A stretch of 10,442 nt of DNA from DSAR01 sp034437315 (GTDB lineage Bacteria > Chloroflexota > Anaerolineae > B4-G1). The stretch covers positions 1 to 10,442 of the forward strand of contig DAOTUC010000235.1 of NCBI GenBank assembly GCA_034437315.1, read 5' to 3'. The translations under genes and the position numbers were made by a program. The first letter of the stretch is position 1; every line of letters starts with the position of its first letter. Of the stretch, positions 1 through 5,566 are shown one piece after another. Below the pieces are notes generated by a model. It made no database searches. It was given only the letters and a program-made list of their open reading frames with translations, and was not told the origin of the DNA.

Positions 1-97
1 AGACCCTAAAGGTTTTGCTCAAGGCCGCGCAAACAACGTTTTTGCCTTAAACAATGACCTTTTTCCATCAAAACCAGCGCAAAAACCTTTAGGGTCT
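1..97. repeat. Inverted-repeat element, about 97 bp
   Basis: The left arm AGACCCTAAAGGTTTTGC (1-18) is matched by its reverse complement at 79-97, with one extra A in the right arm. About 60 bp of non-coding sequence separates the arms. This could be a small palindromic or MITE-like intergenic repeat. The left arm begins at the first base of the window, so the element may extend outside it. No gene overlaps it convincingly. A related string, AGACCCGAA, recurs near 124-132. Confidence 0.5.
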
Positions 98-208
98 ATG
101 ATGGGCCATGCGAAATCCTGAAGACCCGAATTATTTCCTCCGCAAACGCCCCGAGGACGGGGGTGAGCGCATACAGTGCGGGAAGGTATAAATTTACGGA
201 TCCAAAGC

Positions 209-249
209 AAAAAAAGGGCGCGAAGGGGTAAGCCCTCCCGCGCCCTTTT
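209..249 (-). terminator. Intrinsic terminator of the oxidative-stress operon
   Basis: On the minus strand, an 11-bp perfect stem (plus-strand arms 212-222 and 239-249) encloses a 16-nt loop. It is followed by a run of seven T (seven A at 209-215 on the plus strand, partly inside the stem). It lies 27 nt beyond the stop of the last minus-strand gene. This is a textbook rho-independent terminator and marks the 3' end of the island. Confidence 0.9.
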
Positions 250-275
250 GGCCTGAGCAATCTGTGGCGGTGTGC

Positions 276-455
276 TTATTTGTTGTGAGCGATCTGGGGA
301 TCGACGTTGCCCGGTCCGCCGCACTCAGGCGTATAGCAGGTGGTGTCGATGAAGGCGCATTTCTGCTTGCAACTGGGGCATGTCTCTGGCGGCGTAGCCT
401 CCTGCAGGAGGTAACCGCAATTGGAGCATTTCCACCAAATTTTGTTCTCTTCCAT
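276..455 (-). CDS. Small cysteine-rich rubredoxin-like protein
   Basis: A 59-aa protein with seven cysteines. C10-x2-C13-G-Y and C26-P-x-C29 form a rubredoxin-like pair of knuckles that would bind one Fe or Zn. The spacing between knuckles is much shorter (12 residues) than in true rubredoxin, and more like the rubredoxin domain of rubrerythrin. C33 and a C40-x4-C45-G-G-P-G segment add possible extra ligands or redox thiols. The start is fixed by an AAGGAG ribosome site 8 nt upstream of ATG. The gene begins 15 nt after fprA and is the last gene before the terminator. Position suggests an electron-transfer partner for the flavodiiron protein, but this is inference. The family is not named from sequence alone; a structural zinc ribbon is the alternative. 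Confidence 0.85.
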   Translation of the reverse strand: MEENKIWWKCSNCGYLLQEATPPETCPSCKQKCAFIDTTCYTPECGGPGNVDPQIAHNK

Positions 456-470
456 CAGAAGTTCTCCTTT

Positions 471-1679
471 TTATTGATCAGGGTTCTGTTTGAGCCGTCG
501 CGCAAAATCAGCGCCGAATGTTTCGCCTCGCTTGAGGTCTTCGTTGGTCGGGCTGCCGACAAACTCGAAGCTTTCGCTCAGGTTCCATTTCAAAGGCTCG
601 ATCAAATTCTCGAAATGGCGTTGTGCGCCGCCGCTCCATCCATAGCTACCGAAGCGGGCGACTGTTTTGTTCCGGATGCGCTTGTATTTAGCCATGTGCA
701 GCGCTTCGGCCATCGGCGGGAACAGCGATCCCTCGTAGGTGGGCGCGCCGATCACGACGCCGCGTTGGGTCCACAGGGCGGGCATGATATAACTGATGTG
801 CGTGTGCGTGACGTCGAATATATCGAGCGGCACGCCTTCTCGCGAGATGCCGTGAGCTACGGCGTTCATCATCTTTTCGGTATTGCCGTACATCGAGCCG
901 TAGAGCATCGTGACGCCGATTTCGCCCGGTTGATTGGCATATTCGGCCCACTTTTGGTATAGCTGGATGATGTGTTCTGGTGATTTCCGCCAGATCAATC
1001 CGTGCGAAGGCGCGATGATGGAGACCGGCACATCGGCCAGTTTTTCGATGGCGTTCAACACCGGCTTGCTGAAAACGGCTACGATGTTGACGTAATAGCG
1101 CAACGCCTGTTGCGTGTAGAAGTCCTGGTTGGTGCACTCGTCGTCGAAAATAGCCCCTCTCAGCGCCCCGTAACTTCCGAAAGCGTCGCACGAGAAGAGG
1201 ATCTGCTCCGATGAGTCGTAGGTCATCATCGTCTCGGGCCAGTGGACGAAGGGGGTGTAGACGAAGGTCAACTCACGTTGGCCTAACGATAACGTCTCGC
1301 CATCTTGAACGACTTTCACGCCCTCGCTGACGCCGTAGAACGATTCGAGCATGTCGCGGGTCTTTTGAGTCCCCAGGATGGTGACCTGGGGGGCCATACG
1401 GAGCAGTGTGCGCAGGATGCCCGAATGATCCGGTTCCATATGATTGACGATGACGTAATCCAGTTGGGATATGTCGGTGATCTGGTCAATTTGGTCGAAG
1501 AATTCATCCGTCTTCAACGCTTTCGCTAGGTCGACAATGGCCTTTTTTTCGTCGTTGATGAGATAGGCGTTGTACGAGACTCCCTCCTGGGTAATCGGCC
1601 ATAACCCCTCGAAGAGATCGGTGGTTCGATCGTTGACGCCGATCCAGTAGATGTCGGGTTTTATCTCGATGGGCGGCAT
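471..1679 (-). CDS. fprA: Flavodiiron protein (oxygen/NO reductase)
   Basis: A 402-aa, class A flavodiiron protein of usual length. An N-terminal metallo-beta-lactamase-like domain (about 1-250) carries every expected diiron ligand: H80-x-E82-x-D84-H85, H146, D165 and H226. A flavodoxin domain (about 254-400) starts with a phosphate-binding FMN loop, G-S-M-Y-G-N-T-E. The family reduces O2 to water, and in some members NO to N2O, in the cytoplasm, with electrons from rubredoxin or F420H2. No rubredoxin or flavin-reductase extension is fused, so it needs a separate donor. Candidates are the rubredoxin at 5692-5850 or the rubredoxin-like protein just downstream. The ATG at 1679 follows an AGGGGGA site that overlaps the stop of the preceding gene 10 nt away, implying translational coupling. 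A longer open frame upstream overlaps that gene and lacks family similarity, so it was not used. Confidence 0.97.
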   Translation of the reverse strand: MPPIEIKPDIYWIGVNDRTTDLFEGLWPITQEGVSYNAYLINDEKKAIVDLAKALKTDEFFDQIDQITDISQLDYVIVNHMEPDHSGILRTLLRMAPQVTILGTQKTRDMLESFYGVSEGVKVVQDGETLSLGQRELTFVYTPFVHWPETMMTYDSSEQILFSCDAFGSYGALRGAIFDDECTNQDFYTQQALRYYVNIVAVFSKPVLNAIEKLADVPVSIIAPSHGLIWRKSPEHIIQLYQKWAEYANQPGEIGVTMLYGSMYGNTEKMMNAVAHGISREGVPLDIFDVTHTHISYIMPALWTQRGVVIGAPTYEGSLFPPMAEALHMAKYKRIRNKTVARFGSYGWSGGAQRHFENLIEPLKWNLSESFEFVGSPTNEDLKRGETFGADFARRLKQNPDQ

Positions 1680-1689
1680 AGAAATCCCC

Positions 1690-2157
1690 CTAAAGTAACT
1701 TCGACAGGCGACGTAGGTGTCGTTTTTCTTCGCGAATAATGGCGGCGATTGTTTCCTGGTCTTTCTCGCCGACCATCTCCCGCAGGTCGTAGAAGAAGAG
1801 CAGCGTATCCTTCTCGAAACCCATCGCGGCCCGCAGGGCGGTCTCTCGATCCTGGGCCTTCTCGGCCAGGGCCAGCGCTTTCTCCGGTCCGGCGAACAGA
1901 GCGTTCTCCAGGGCGACGTGGAGGTAAACCTCATATTGATCGTATGCTTCGCCCTGTGGGCTGGGGGCGGATTTTACGTCGCCCGCCAGCCGTTGGAATG
2001 TCTTGTAGTGAGCGATTTCCTGTTTCGCCAGGTCTTCGAAAAGCGCCTGGGTCTCCGGGTCCTCAATCTTCTCCGCGGCTTTCTTGTAGAAAATCTCGCC
2101 ATTCTTCTCGATTTCCATAGCCATCTCTAACGCTTGGTCAGCGGTGAAAATACTCAT
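1690..2157 (-). CDS. Rubrerythrin-like diiron protein without rubredoxin domain
   Basis: A 155-aa, all-helical ferritin-like protein. Diiron ligand candidates are E17 (in E-K-N-G-E-x-F-Y), E47-x2-H50, E115 and E144-x2-H147, the two ExxH pairs typical of the erythrin family. There is no C-terminal Cys4 rubredoxin domain. It is therefore a short erythrin, distinct from the full rubrerythrin at 4369-4875 and the DPS-like ferritin at 3480-3977. The likely role is peroxide reduction or iron handling in the cytoplasm, using an external rubredoxin. The start is supported by an AAGGAG site 7-8 nt upstream. fprA starts 10 nt after its stop, so the two are co-transcribed. The exact substrate cannot be read from the sequence. 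Confidence 0.93.
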   Translation of the reverse strand: MSIFTADQALEMAMEIEKNGEIFYKKAAEKIEDPETQALFEDLAKQEIAHYKTFQRLAGDVKSAPSPQGEAYDQYEVYLHVALENALFAGPEKALALAEKAQDRETALRAAMGFEKDTLLFFYDLREMVGEKDQETIAAIIREEKRHLRRLSKLL

Positions 2158-2242
2158 TTTTTTCTCCTTGTTTGTCTATTCGCTTATTGCTGATTTTTTC
2201 ATTCGTTTATTCATTCGTCCATTCACTCATTTTCATTCGCGC
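2158..2242 (-). repeat. Imperfect TTCATTCG-type short repeats in intergenic spacer
   Basis: The 85-nt gap between the ZIP transporter and the erythrin is low-complexity. Variants of the string TTCATTCG / TTTATTCA / TCCATTCA recur from about 2198 to 2239. Apart from the ribosome site of the next gene (AAGGAG on the minus strand near 2165-2170), nothing else is evident. It may be a slippage-derived spacer within the operon. Confidence 0.5.
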
Positions 2243-3025
2243 TCACTTCAGCATCCACAGGCTGAGGGACATCACCGCCATCCCCACGATGATGCCGACG
2301 ATGCTCAGATGTTCCTCCCCGTAGGCGCGCGAAATGGGCACCAGTTCGTCAATGGATATAAAGACCATAATGCCTGCGACCGCTGCGAGCACGCCTCCCA
2401 GCAGGGCCTCGGTTAAGAAGGGCAGCAGGATTGTTGCGGCGACCAGTGCGCCCGCCGGTTCGGCTACGCCGGAGAGGAACGACCACCAAAAAGCCTTGCG
2501 CCGGCTGCCGGTCGCTGCATAGACCGGAGCCGACACGGCGAGCCCCTCCGGTATGTTGTGGAGCGCTATGGCGAGTGCGACGGCGATGCCGAGCTGGGGG
2601 TCGCTTAATGCGGTGGCGAAGGAGGCCATGCCCTCTGGGAAGTTGTGTATGCCTAATCCCAGCGCCACGAATAACCCGGTCTTGAGCAAGCGCCCTTTTC
2701 TTTCAGATTCTTCGTCGTCGTCGTCCTCGTCAATTTGATGTTTTTCGGCCATGTACTCGTGGGGGATCAGCGCGTCGACCAGGAACATAGCCGCCATACC
2801 GCCGAAGAAGGCCAGATTTGCCGGTAAAAATCCGATTGACTCAATCCCACCAGGCAGTAACTCAACGAACGAGACCAGTATCATCACGCCGCCGGAAAAG
2901 CCCATTGTCAACGTCATCAGGCGCGGCCCCGGCTTGCGGACGAACAGGGACATCACGCTGCCGATAGTCGTGGAAAGGCCAGCAAGGGCCGAAAGTAATA
3001 GCGCGAATCCGATGCTTGGCGTCAC
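2243..3025 (-). CDS. ZIP-family divalent metal transporter (ZupT-like)
   Basis: About 260 aa of strongly hydrophobic membrane protein with roughly eight predicted helices. The paired ZIP metal-site motifs are present: H-N-F-P-E-G at about 127-132 and H-N-I-P-E-G at about 156-161. A cytoplasmic acidic loop (D/E-rich, about 99-108) separates helices 3 and 4. The family moves Zn2+, Fe2+ or Mn2+ into the cytoplasm. Here, next to SOR, ferritin and PerR, Fe or Mn supply is a reasonable inference. Start choice: GGAGG (plus-strand 3031-3035) lies 5 nt before a GTG at 3023-3025. The ATG at 3037 has no ribosome site and sits against a hairpin. I therefore prefer GTG; the ATG alternative would add four residues. 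Stop is TGA. Confidence 0.93.
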   Translation of the reverse strand: MTPSIGFALLLSALAGLSTTIGSVMSLFVRKPGPRLMTLTMGFSGGVMILVSFVELLPGGIESIGFLPANLAFFGGMAAMFLVDALIPHEYMAEKHQIDEDDDDEESERKGRLLKTGLFVALGLGIHNFPEGMASFATALSDPQLGIAVALAIALHNIPEGLAVSAPVYAATGSRRKAFWWSFLSGVAEPAGALVAATILLPFLTEALLGGVLAAVAGIMVFISIDELVPISRAYGEEHLSIVGIIVGMAVMSLSLWMLK

Positions 3026-3043
3026 GTTGTCCTCCATGTGGAT

Positions 3044-3081
3044 GGGACGTGGCTTTGGGCAATCTCGCCAAAGCCACGCCC
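3044..3081 (-). promoter_or_regulatory. Strong RNA hairpin between SOR and ZIP genes
   Basis: Arms at 3048-3058 and 3068-3078 are perfectly complementary over 11 bp and extend by three G-C pairs past a single-base bulge. The loop is 9 nt. On the minus strand no T-tract follows, so it is not a classical terminator in the operon direction. It sits just upstream of the ZIP start. It could stabilise an mRNA end, lower read-through or modulate ZIP translation; the role is inferred. Confidence 0.65.
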
Positions 3082-3106
3082 ATTTATTTCTTGGTCGATT
3101 GAGGGA

Positions 3107-3478
3107 CTAGCCTAAAGCGATTTCCTTCTCTCCCTCCCACAAACCGTGGATATTGCAGAAGGAAAGCGCCCGTAACACGCCGGACTTTTCTACCTTCAGC
3201 GACGCGATCGCTGAAGGGGCTGTGAAGGCGTCGCCCTCTCCGTGAGCGCTGAACGCGAAATGCCCCACCTGGTAGGGGAATTTGTCGCCCTCCGGTTGGA
3301 AGTAGAGCGCGATCCAGCGGATGTGGTGCTCGGCGGTGTTGGGGTGGGGGATTTCCTTACCCACGCTCACTTGCACCTCGAAGACCTCCCCAGCCTGTAC
3401 CGCGTCCGGGCATTCGATCACCGGCGCGTGCTTCTCTTTTTTCCAATCGGCTGTTTGAATCGTCGCTGCTAGGGACAT
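3107..3478 (-). CDS. sor: Superoxide reductase (1Fe, neelaredoxin class)
   Basis: A 123-aa protein with the full set of class II superoxide reductase signatures. These are E15-K16-H17-x-P near the N-terminus, the G-K-E-I-P-H45-P-N-T-x-x-H51-H segment, and C108-N-x-H111-G-x-W. The Fe(His)4Cys site is thus H17, H45, H51, H111 and C108, with E15 as sixth ligand and K16 assisting catalysis. No N-terminal desulforedoxin domain is present, so it is the 1Fe type. It reduces superoxide to H2O2 in the cytoplasm without making O2, using rubredoxin as donor. The GAAGGAG site, 10 nt before ATG, lies inside the end of the ferritin gene, and only one base separates the two genes, so they are translationally coupled. 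Stop is TAG. Confidence 0.97.
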   Translation of the reverse strand: MSLAATIQTADWKKEKHAPVIECPDAVQAGEVFEVQVSVGKEIPHPNTAEHHIRWIALYFQPEGDKFPYQVGHFAFSAHGEGDAFTAPSAIASLKVEKSGVLRALSFCNIHGLWEGEKEIALG

Positions 3479-3479
3479 A

Positions 3480-3977
3480 TTATTTTCGCTCCTTCATCAA
3501 TTGGGTGTCTTCTTCCAGGGCCTGCAAATCTTCCTCGTGCATAATCTCATCTGTCATAATTTGCAGCGCCATTTCGTACGTGACCGGATCTTTGTCTTTG
3601 GTGAATTCGACCAGCTTCTGGTAGACTTTGATGGCGCATTGTTCACCCTTGATGTTCTGTTCCAACAGGACCTCCACGTAGGGGTCCTCCGGCGCCTCGT
3701 AACCGCAGTTGGTCATATCGTACCAGGCCTGGGGGGTGAGAAGTGGATCGCCGCCCAGTTGGAGGATCCGTTCCACGAGCATCAGGGCGTGGCCCAACTC
3801 CTCGGTGGCGTGCTCTTCCAATTCCACCGTCACGGCCCCTCTCATCGGCCCCTTGGCGACTTTAGCCCCGATCCAATACTGGTAATAGGCGAGCCATTCG
3901 TCCGCCAGCGCCTTGTTGAGCAATTCAATCAGCTGATCTACGTCTTTTCCAACTAACGATCGTGCTACTGTACCCAT
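3480..3977 (-). CDS. DPS-like ferritin (DPSL/thioferritin type)
   Basis: A 165-aa four-helix ferritin-like protein. Carboxylate and histidine ligands are in the bacterioferritin-like order: E27, E60-x2-H63, E112 and E144-x2-H147. Two cysteines flank the third helix: C91 (in N-C-G-Y-E) and C114 (two residues after E112). A cysteine pair next to the diiron site marks the DPSL or thioferritin group, which oxidises Fe2+ with H2O2 and stores it in a dodecamer. Assignment to that group is by motif only; a plain bacterioferritin or Dps relative is the alternative. The AAGGAG site lies 8 nt before ATG. The gene starts after a 391-nt gap, so it probably has its own control, and it is directly coupled to sor. 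Confidence 0.88.
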   Translation of the reverse strand: MGTVARSLVGKDVDQLIELLNKALADEWLAYYQYWIGAKVAKGPMRGAVTVELEEHATEELGHALMLVERILQLGGDPLLTPQAWYDMTNCGYEAPEDPYVEVLLEQNIKGEQCAIKVYQKLVEFTKDKDPVTYEMALQIMTDEIMHEEDLQALEEDTQLMKERK

Positions 3978-3986
3978 TTTATAGCT

Positions 3987-4013
3987 CCTTTTCTTTTGAT
4001 TGGTTGTGTGTCA
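3987..4013. repeat. 27-bp direct repeat, copy 1
   Basis: This copy and 4093-4119 differ at one position. It overlaps the ribosome site of the ferritin gene. The copies are 106 bp apart, so the leader has been locally duplicated or the motif is a paired regulatory site. Confidence 0.75.
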
Positions 4014-4092
4014 TTTCATTTGAGGCCAAGCTTGTAGTAGGCGATTTATCGCCGTAAAAGCGCGCGCACAGCACTCAAAGCTTTGAACACAC

Positions 4093-4119
4093 CCTTTTCT
4101 TTTGATTGGTTGTATGTCA
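4093..4119. repeat. 27-bp direct repeat, copy 2
   Basis: 26 of 27 bases match copy 1 at 3987-4013. Copy 2 contains an isolated TTGACA on the minus strand at its edge, but no matching -10. Confidence 0.75.
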
Positions 4120-4267
4120 ATTGTCGTGCAGCGGGGATAATCAAGCGTCCTCGCGAGTTTATCAGGGCCTAACCAATAGAATCCTTGCACAATCACAACG
4201 AGCAAGAATTTAGCGGTCAATGGCGCCCTTTTGGTTCTGATTTGTCCAGTTTAGCGCCTATCCTGTG

Positions 4268-4293
4268 AAATTCTTGTTTTTGTGCAAGAATTT
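4268..4293. repeat. 9-bp perfect inverted repeat, AAATTCTTG/CAAGAATTT
   Basis: Arms 4268-4276 and 4285-4293 are separated by 8 nt. The site lies about 76-100 nt past the rubrerythrin stop. It lacks a following T-tract on the minus strand, so an operator or mRNA-end hairpin is as likely as a terminator. Confidence 0.55.
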
Positions 4294-4368
4294 TGCATAC
4301 GAAGCCCACGTATTGGTTCCGGCCCGTCCGGGATAGGATCTGGTTGATGCTTTTCTCTCGACCTCCTT

Positions 4369-4875
4369 TCACGCGATTTGGCGAAATCGTTCTCGTTTGG
4401 CGTTGCAAATCGGGCAGTTGTCGGGCGCTTCCCGCTCGGCGATGTAACCGCATACCTGGCAGACGTAGTAATCGTGATCTTCGTCGCGTAACATTGCGCT
4501 CAACGCCCGCTTGTAGAGCGTGGCGTGCTCTTCTTCTACGTCCCGCGCCTGGCTGAAGGTCATAGCCGCCGCGCGCTCTCCCTCGTCCTGCGCCTCTTGG
4601 ATGAACCGGGGATAATAGACCTCGTTGACCGTCGTCTCGCTCTCGAAGGAGAACTGTAAATTTTCCTCCGTGCTCTTGACCACCGCCTCGCCCAGGAGCC
4701 GCAAGTGTCGCTCCGCGTGCACCCCCTCGGCGGCGGCGACGGCGCGAAATAGCTTGGCGATTTGCTCGAATCCTTCCTCGTCCGCCTGCCGGGCGAAGGC
4801 TAATAGCCGGTGATAGGCCTTGGCCTCCCCAACGAAGGCCTCGTATAGGTTACGTTGGGTTTGTTTTTTCGACAT
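4369..4875 (-). CDS. rbr: Rubrerythrin (erythrin plus rubredoxin domain)
   Basis: A 168-aa protein. An N-terminal four-helix diiron domain (1-130) has E17, E50-x2-H53 and E114-x2-H117. A C-terminal rubredoxin domain has C139-x2-C142-G-Y and C154-P-x-C157. Rubrerythrin reduces H2O2 to water in the cytoplasm of anaerobes, electrons passing through its own rubredoxin site. In the loop before Y-Y-P, where many family members have E-x-x-E, E80 is present. The second Glu position holds V83, with E85 close by, so the carboxylate set may be shifted. The start ATG at 4875 has only a weak ribosome site. Translation may rely on the hairpin-containing leader or on coupling to the peroxiredoxin 91 nt upstream. 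Stop is TGA, which shows TGA is a genuine stop in this genome. Confidence 0.95.
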   Translation of the reverse strand: MSKKQTQRNLYEAFVGEAKAYHRLLAFARQADEEGFEQIAKLFRAVAAAEGVHAERHLRLLGEAVVKSTEENLQFSFESETTVNEVYYPRFIQEAQDEGERAAAMTFSQARDVEEEHATLYKRALSAMLRDEDHDYYVCQVCGYIAEREAPDNCPICNAKRERFRQIA

Positions 4876-4903
4876 ACTTTGTCGCCTGCCGTCAGATGAT
4901 GAG

Positions 4904-4934
4904 GAGAGCCAGGCGCGTCGCCTGCCGGGCTCTC
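4904..4934 (-). promoter_or_regulatory. Bulged hairpin between peroxiredoxin and rubrerythrin genes
   Basis: GAGAGCC (4904-4910) pairs with GGCTCTC (4928-4934), and AGGCG (4911-4915) pairs with CGCCT (4919-4923). A 3-nt loop and a 4-nt bulge complete the structure. No T-tract follows on the minus strand. It could be an mRNA stabiliser or processing site that separates expression of the two genes. Confidence 0.45.
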
Positions 4935-4939
4935 TTCTT

Positions 4940-4967
4940 AATCCTCAATCCTCAGTCCTCAATCCCC
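4940..4967. repeat. Heptamer tandem repeat (AATCCTC)x4
   Basis: Four head-to-tail 7-mers: AATCCTC, AATCCTC, AGTCCTC, AATCCCC. The array begins exactly at the peroxiredoxin stop codon and runs into the intergenic spacer. Confidence 0.75.
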
Positions 4968-5566
4968 TACTCCGGTTGCCATACTTCCCAGACCTTACCC
5001 ACGAGATCAGGGCCCGGTTTGAGGGTCTTGTCGCCAGGCTTCCAGCCGGAGGGCGTCGCCTCTCCGGTCTCTCGGACGTGTTGGTAGGCGCGTATCTGGC
5101 GGATTAGTTCGTCTGGATTGCGTCCCACTGGCGCGGTGAGCACTTCCATTGCTTGAATGACGCCATCCGGATCGATGAGGAATCGGCCCCGAATGTTCAC
5201 GCCGGCCTCCTCGTTGTATACGCCGTACACAGCGCCAATGCGACCGCCCTGGTCGGAGAGCATCGGGAAAGGGATGCCTCCTTCGACCATGTTGGATAAT
5301 TCTATCTCATTCCAAATCTTGTGAGTGAAGCGGCTGTCCACACTCATCGCCAGCACTTCAACGTCCAGCTCCTGTAATTCCGGATATTTGACGGCAACTG
5401 CCGACAGTTCCGTCGGTCAAACAAAAGTAAAATCACCGGGATAGAAGCAGACGACCACCCACTGTCCTTGATAATCCGAAAGCTTGATGTTCTTGAATCC
5501 CTCACCGGATACGTAAGCAGATGTCTCAAAGTCCGGGGCCTGTTTGCCCACACGTGCGACAGTCAT
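4967..5566 (-). CDS. prxU: Peroxiredoxin with in-frame TGA at catalytic Cys (putative selenoprotein)
   Basis: A 199-residue AhpC/Prx1-family peroxiredoxin, read through TGA at plus-strand 5417-5419 (codon 50). The active-site motif is F-Y-P43-G-D-F-T47-F-V-[TGA]-P-T-E, where every family member has the peroxidatic Cys. The frame is open and family-like on both sides: thioredoxin-fold start, D-S-R-F-T-H, P-F-P-M-L-S-D, then an A-P-V-G-R segment. Selenocysteine at this place is known in PrxU proteins. Loss by mutation is less likely because nothing else is broken. The resolving-Cys motif (usually V-C-P-x-x-W) reads A-T171-P-S-G-W, so it would act as a 1-Cys/1-Sec enzyme. C40 is the only ordinary cysteine. 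It reduces H2O2 and alkyl peroxides in the cytoplasm. AAGGA lies about 9 nt before ATG, and the ATG overlaps the stop of the upstream small ORF (ATGA). Stop is TAG. A conventional caller would split it at TGA. Confidence 0.92.
5390..5414 (-). promoter_or_regulatory. SECIS-like hairpin just downstream of the in-frame TGA
   Basis: Beginning two bases after TGA on the minus strand, GACGG-AACUG pairs with CAGUU-(G)-CCGUC. This gives ten base pairs with one bulged G and a UCGG tetraloop. Bacterial SECIS elements lie in this place, inside the coding sequence, and have a small G-containing apical loop. The loop here starts about 12 nt after UGA, a little nearer than usual, and G is at loop positions 3-4 unless the closing G-C pair opens. 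It is therefore a candidate, not a confirmed element. Confidence 0.55.

Larger units (their letters stand above)
3978..4368. other. 391-nt non-coding spacer upstream of the ferritin gene
   Basis: No convincing gene lies here. It holds a duplicated 27-mer (3987-4013 and 4093-4119), a 9-bp inverted repeat (4268-4293) and a small palindrome GGCGAT-TT-ATCGCC (4042-4055). The heptamer ATTGGTT occurs at 3999, 4105 and 4312, and its complement AACCAAT at 4171. GCAAGAATTT occurs at 4202-4211 and 4284-4293. I could not find a well-spaced sigma70 promoter on the minus strand, although TTGACA (minus strand, 4117-4122) stands alone. The spacer probably carries a control region for the ferritin-SOR half of the island. 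Confidence 0.6.

Noticed and set aside
264..962. Plus-strand open frame of about 230 codons
   Set aside because: It is antisense to the rubredoxin-like and fprA genes, whose motifs are certain. It has no recognisable domain.
1680..1934. Longer FprA start reading into the upstream erythrin gene
   Set aside because: The extension overlaps a clear gene, has no family similarity, and the ATG at 1679 has its own ribosome site and gives the standard family length.
3044..3081. Terminator after superoxide reductase
   Set aside because: The hairpin is strong but no T-tract follows it on the coding strand; listed as a regulatory or stabilising hairpin instead.
3501..3956. Plus-strand open frame opposite the DPS-like ferritin
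   Set aside because: It mirrors the codon pattern of the ferritin gene, which has complete metal ligands and a good ribosome site.
4940..4967. CRISPR array
   Set aside because: The units are 7 bp with no spacers.
4967..5566. Peroxiredoxin as a pseudogene or two separate genes
   Set aside because: Both halves are in the same frame, no indel is needed, and the only interruption is TGA at the one residue where Sec is known to replace Cys. A random nonsense mutation there is far less likely.
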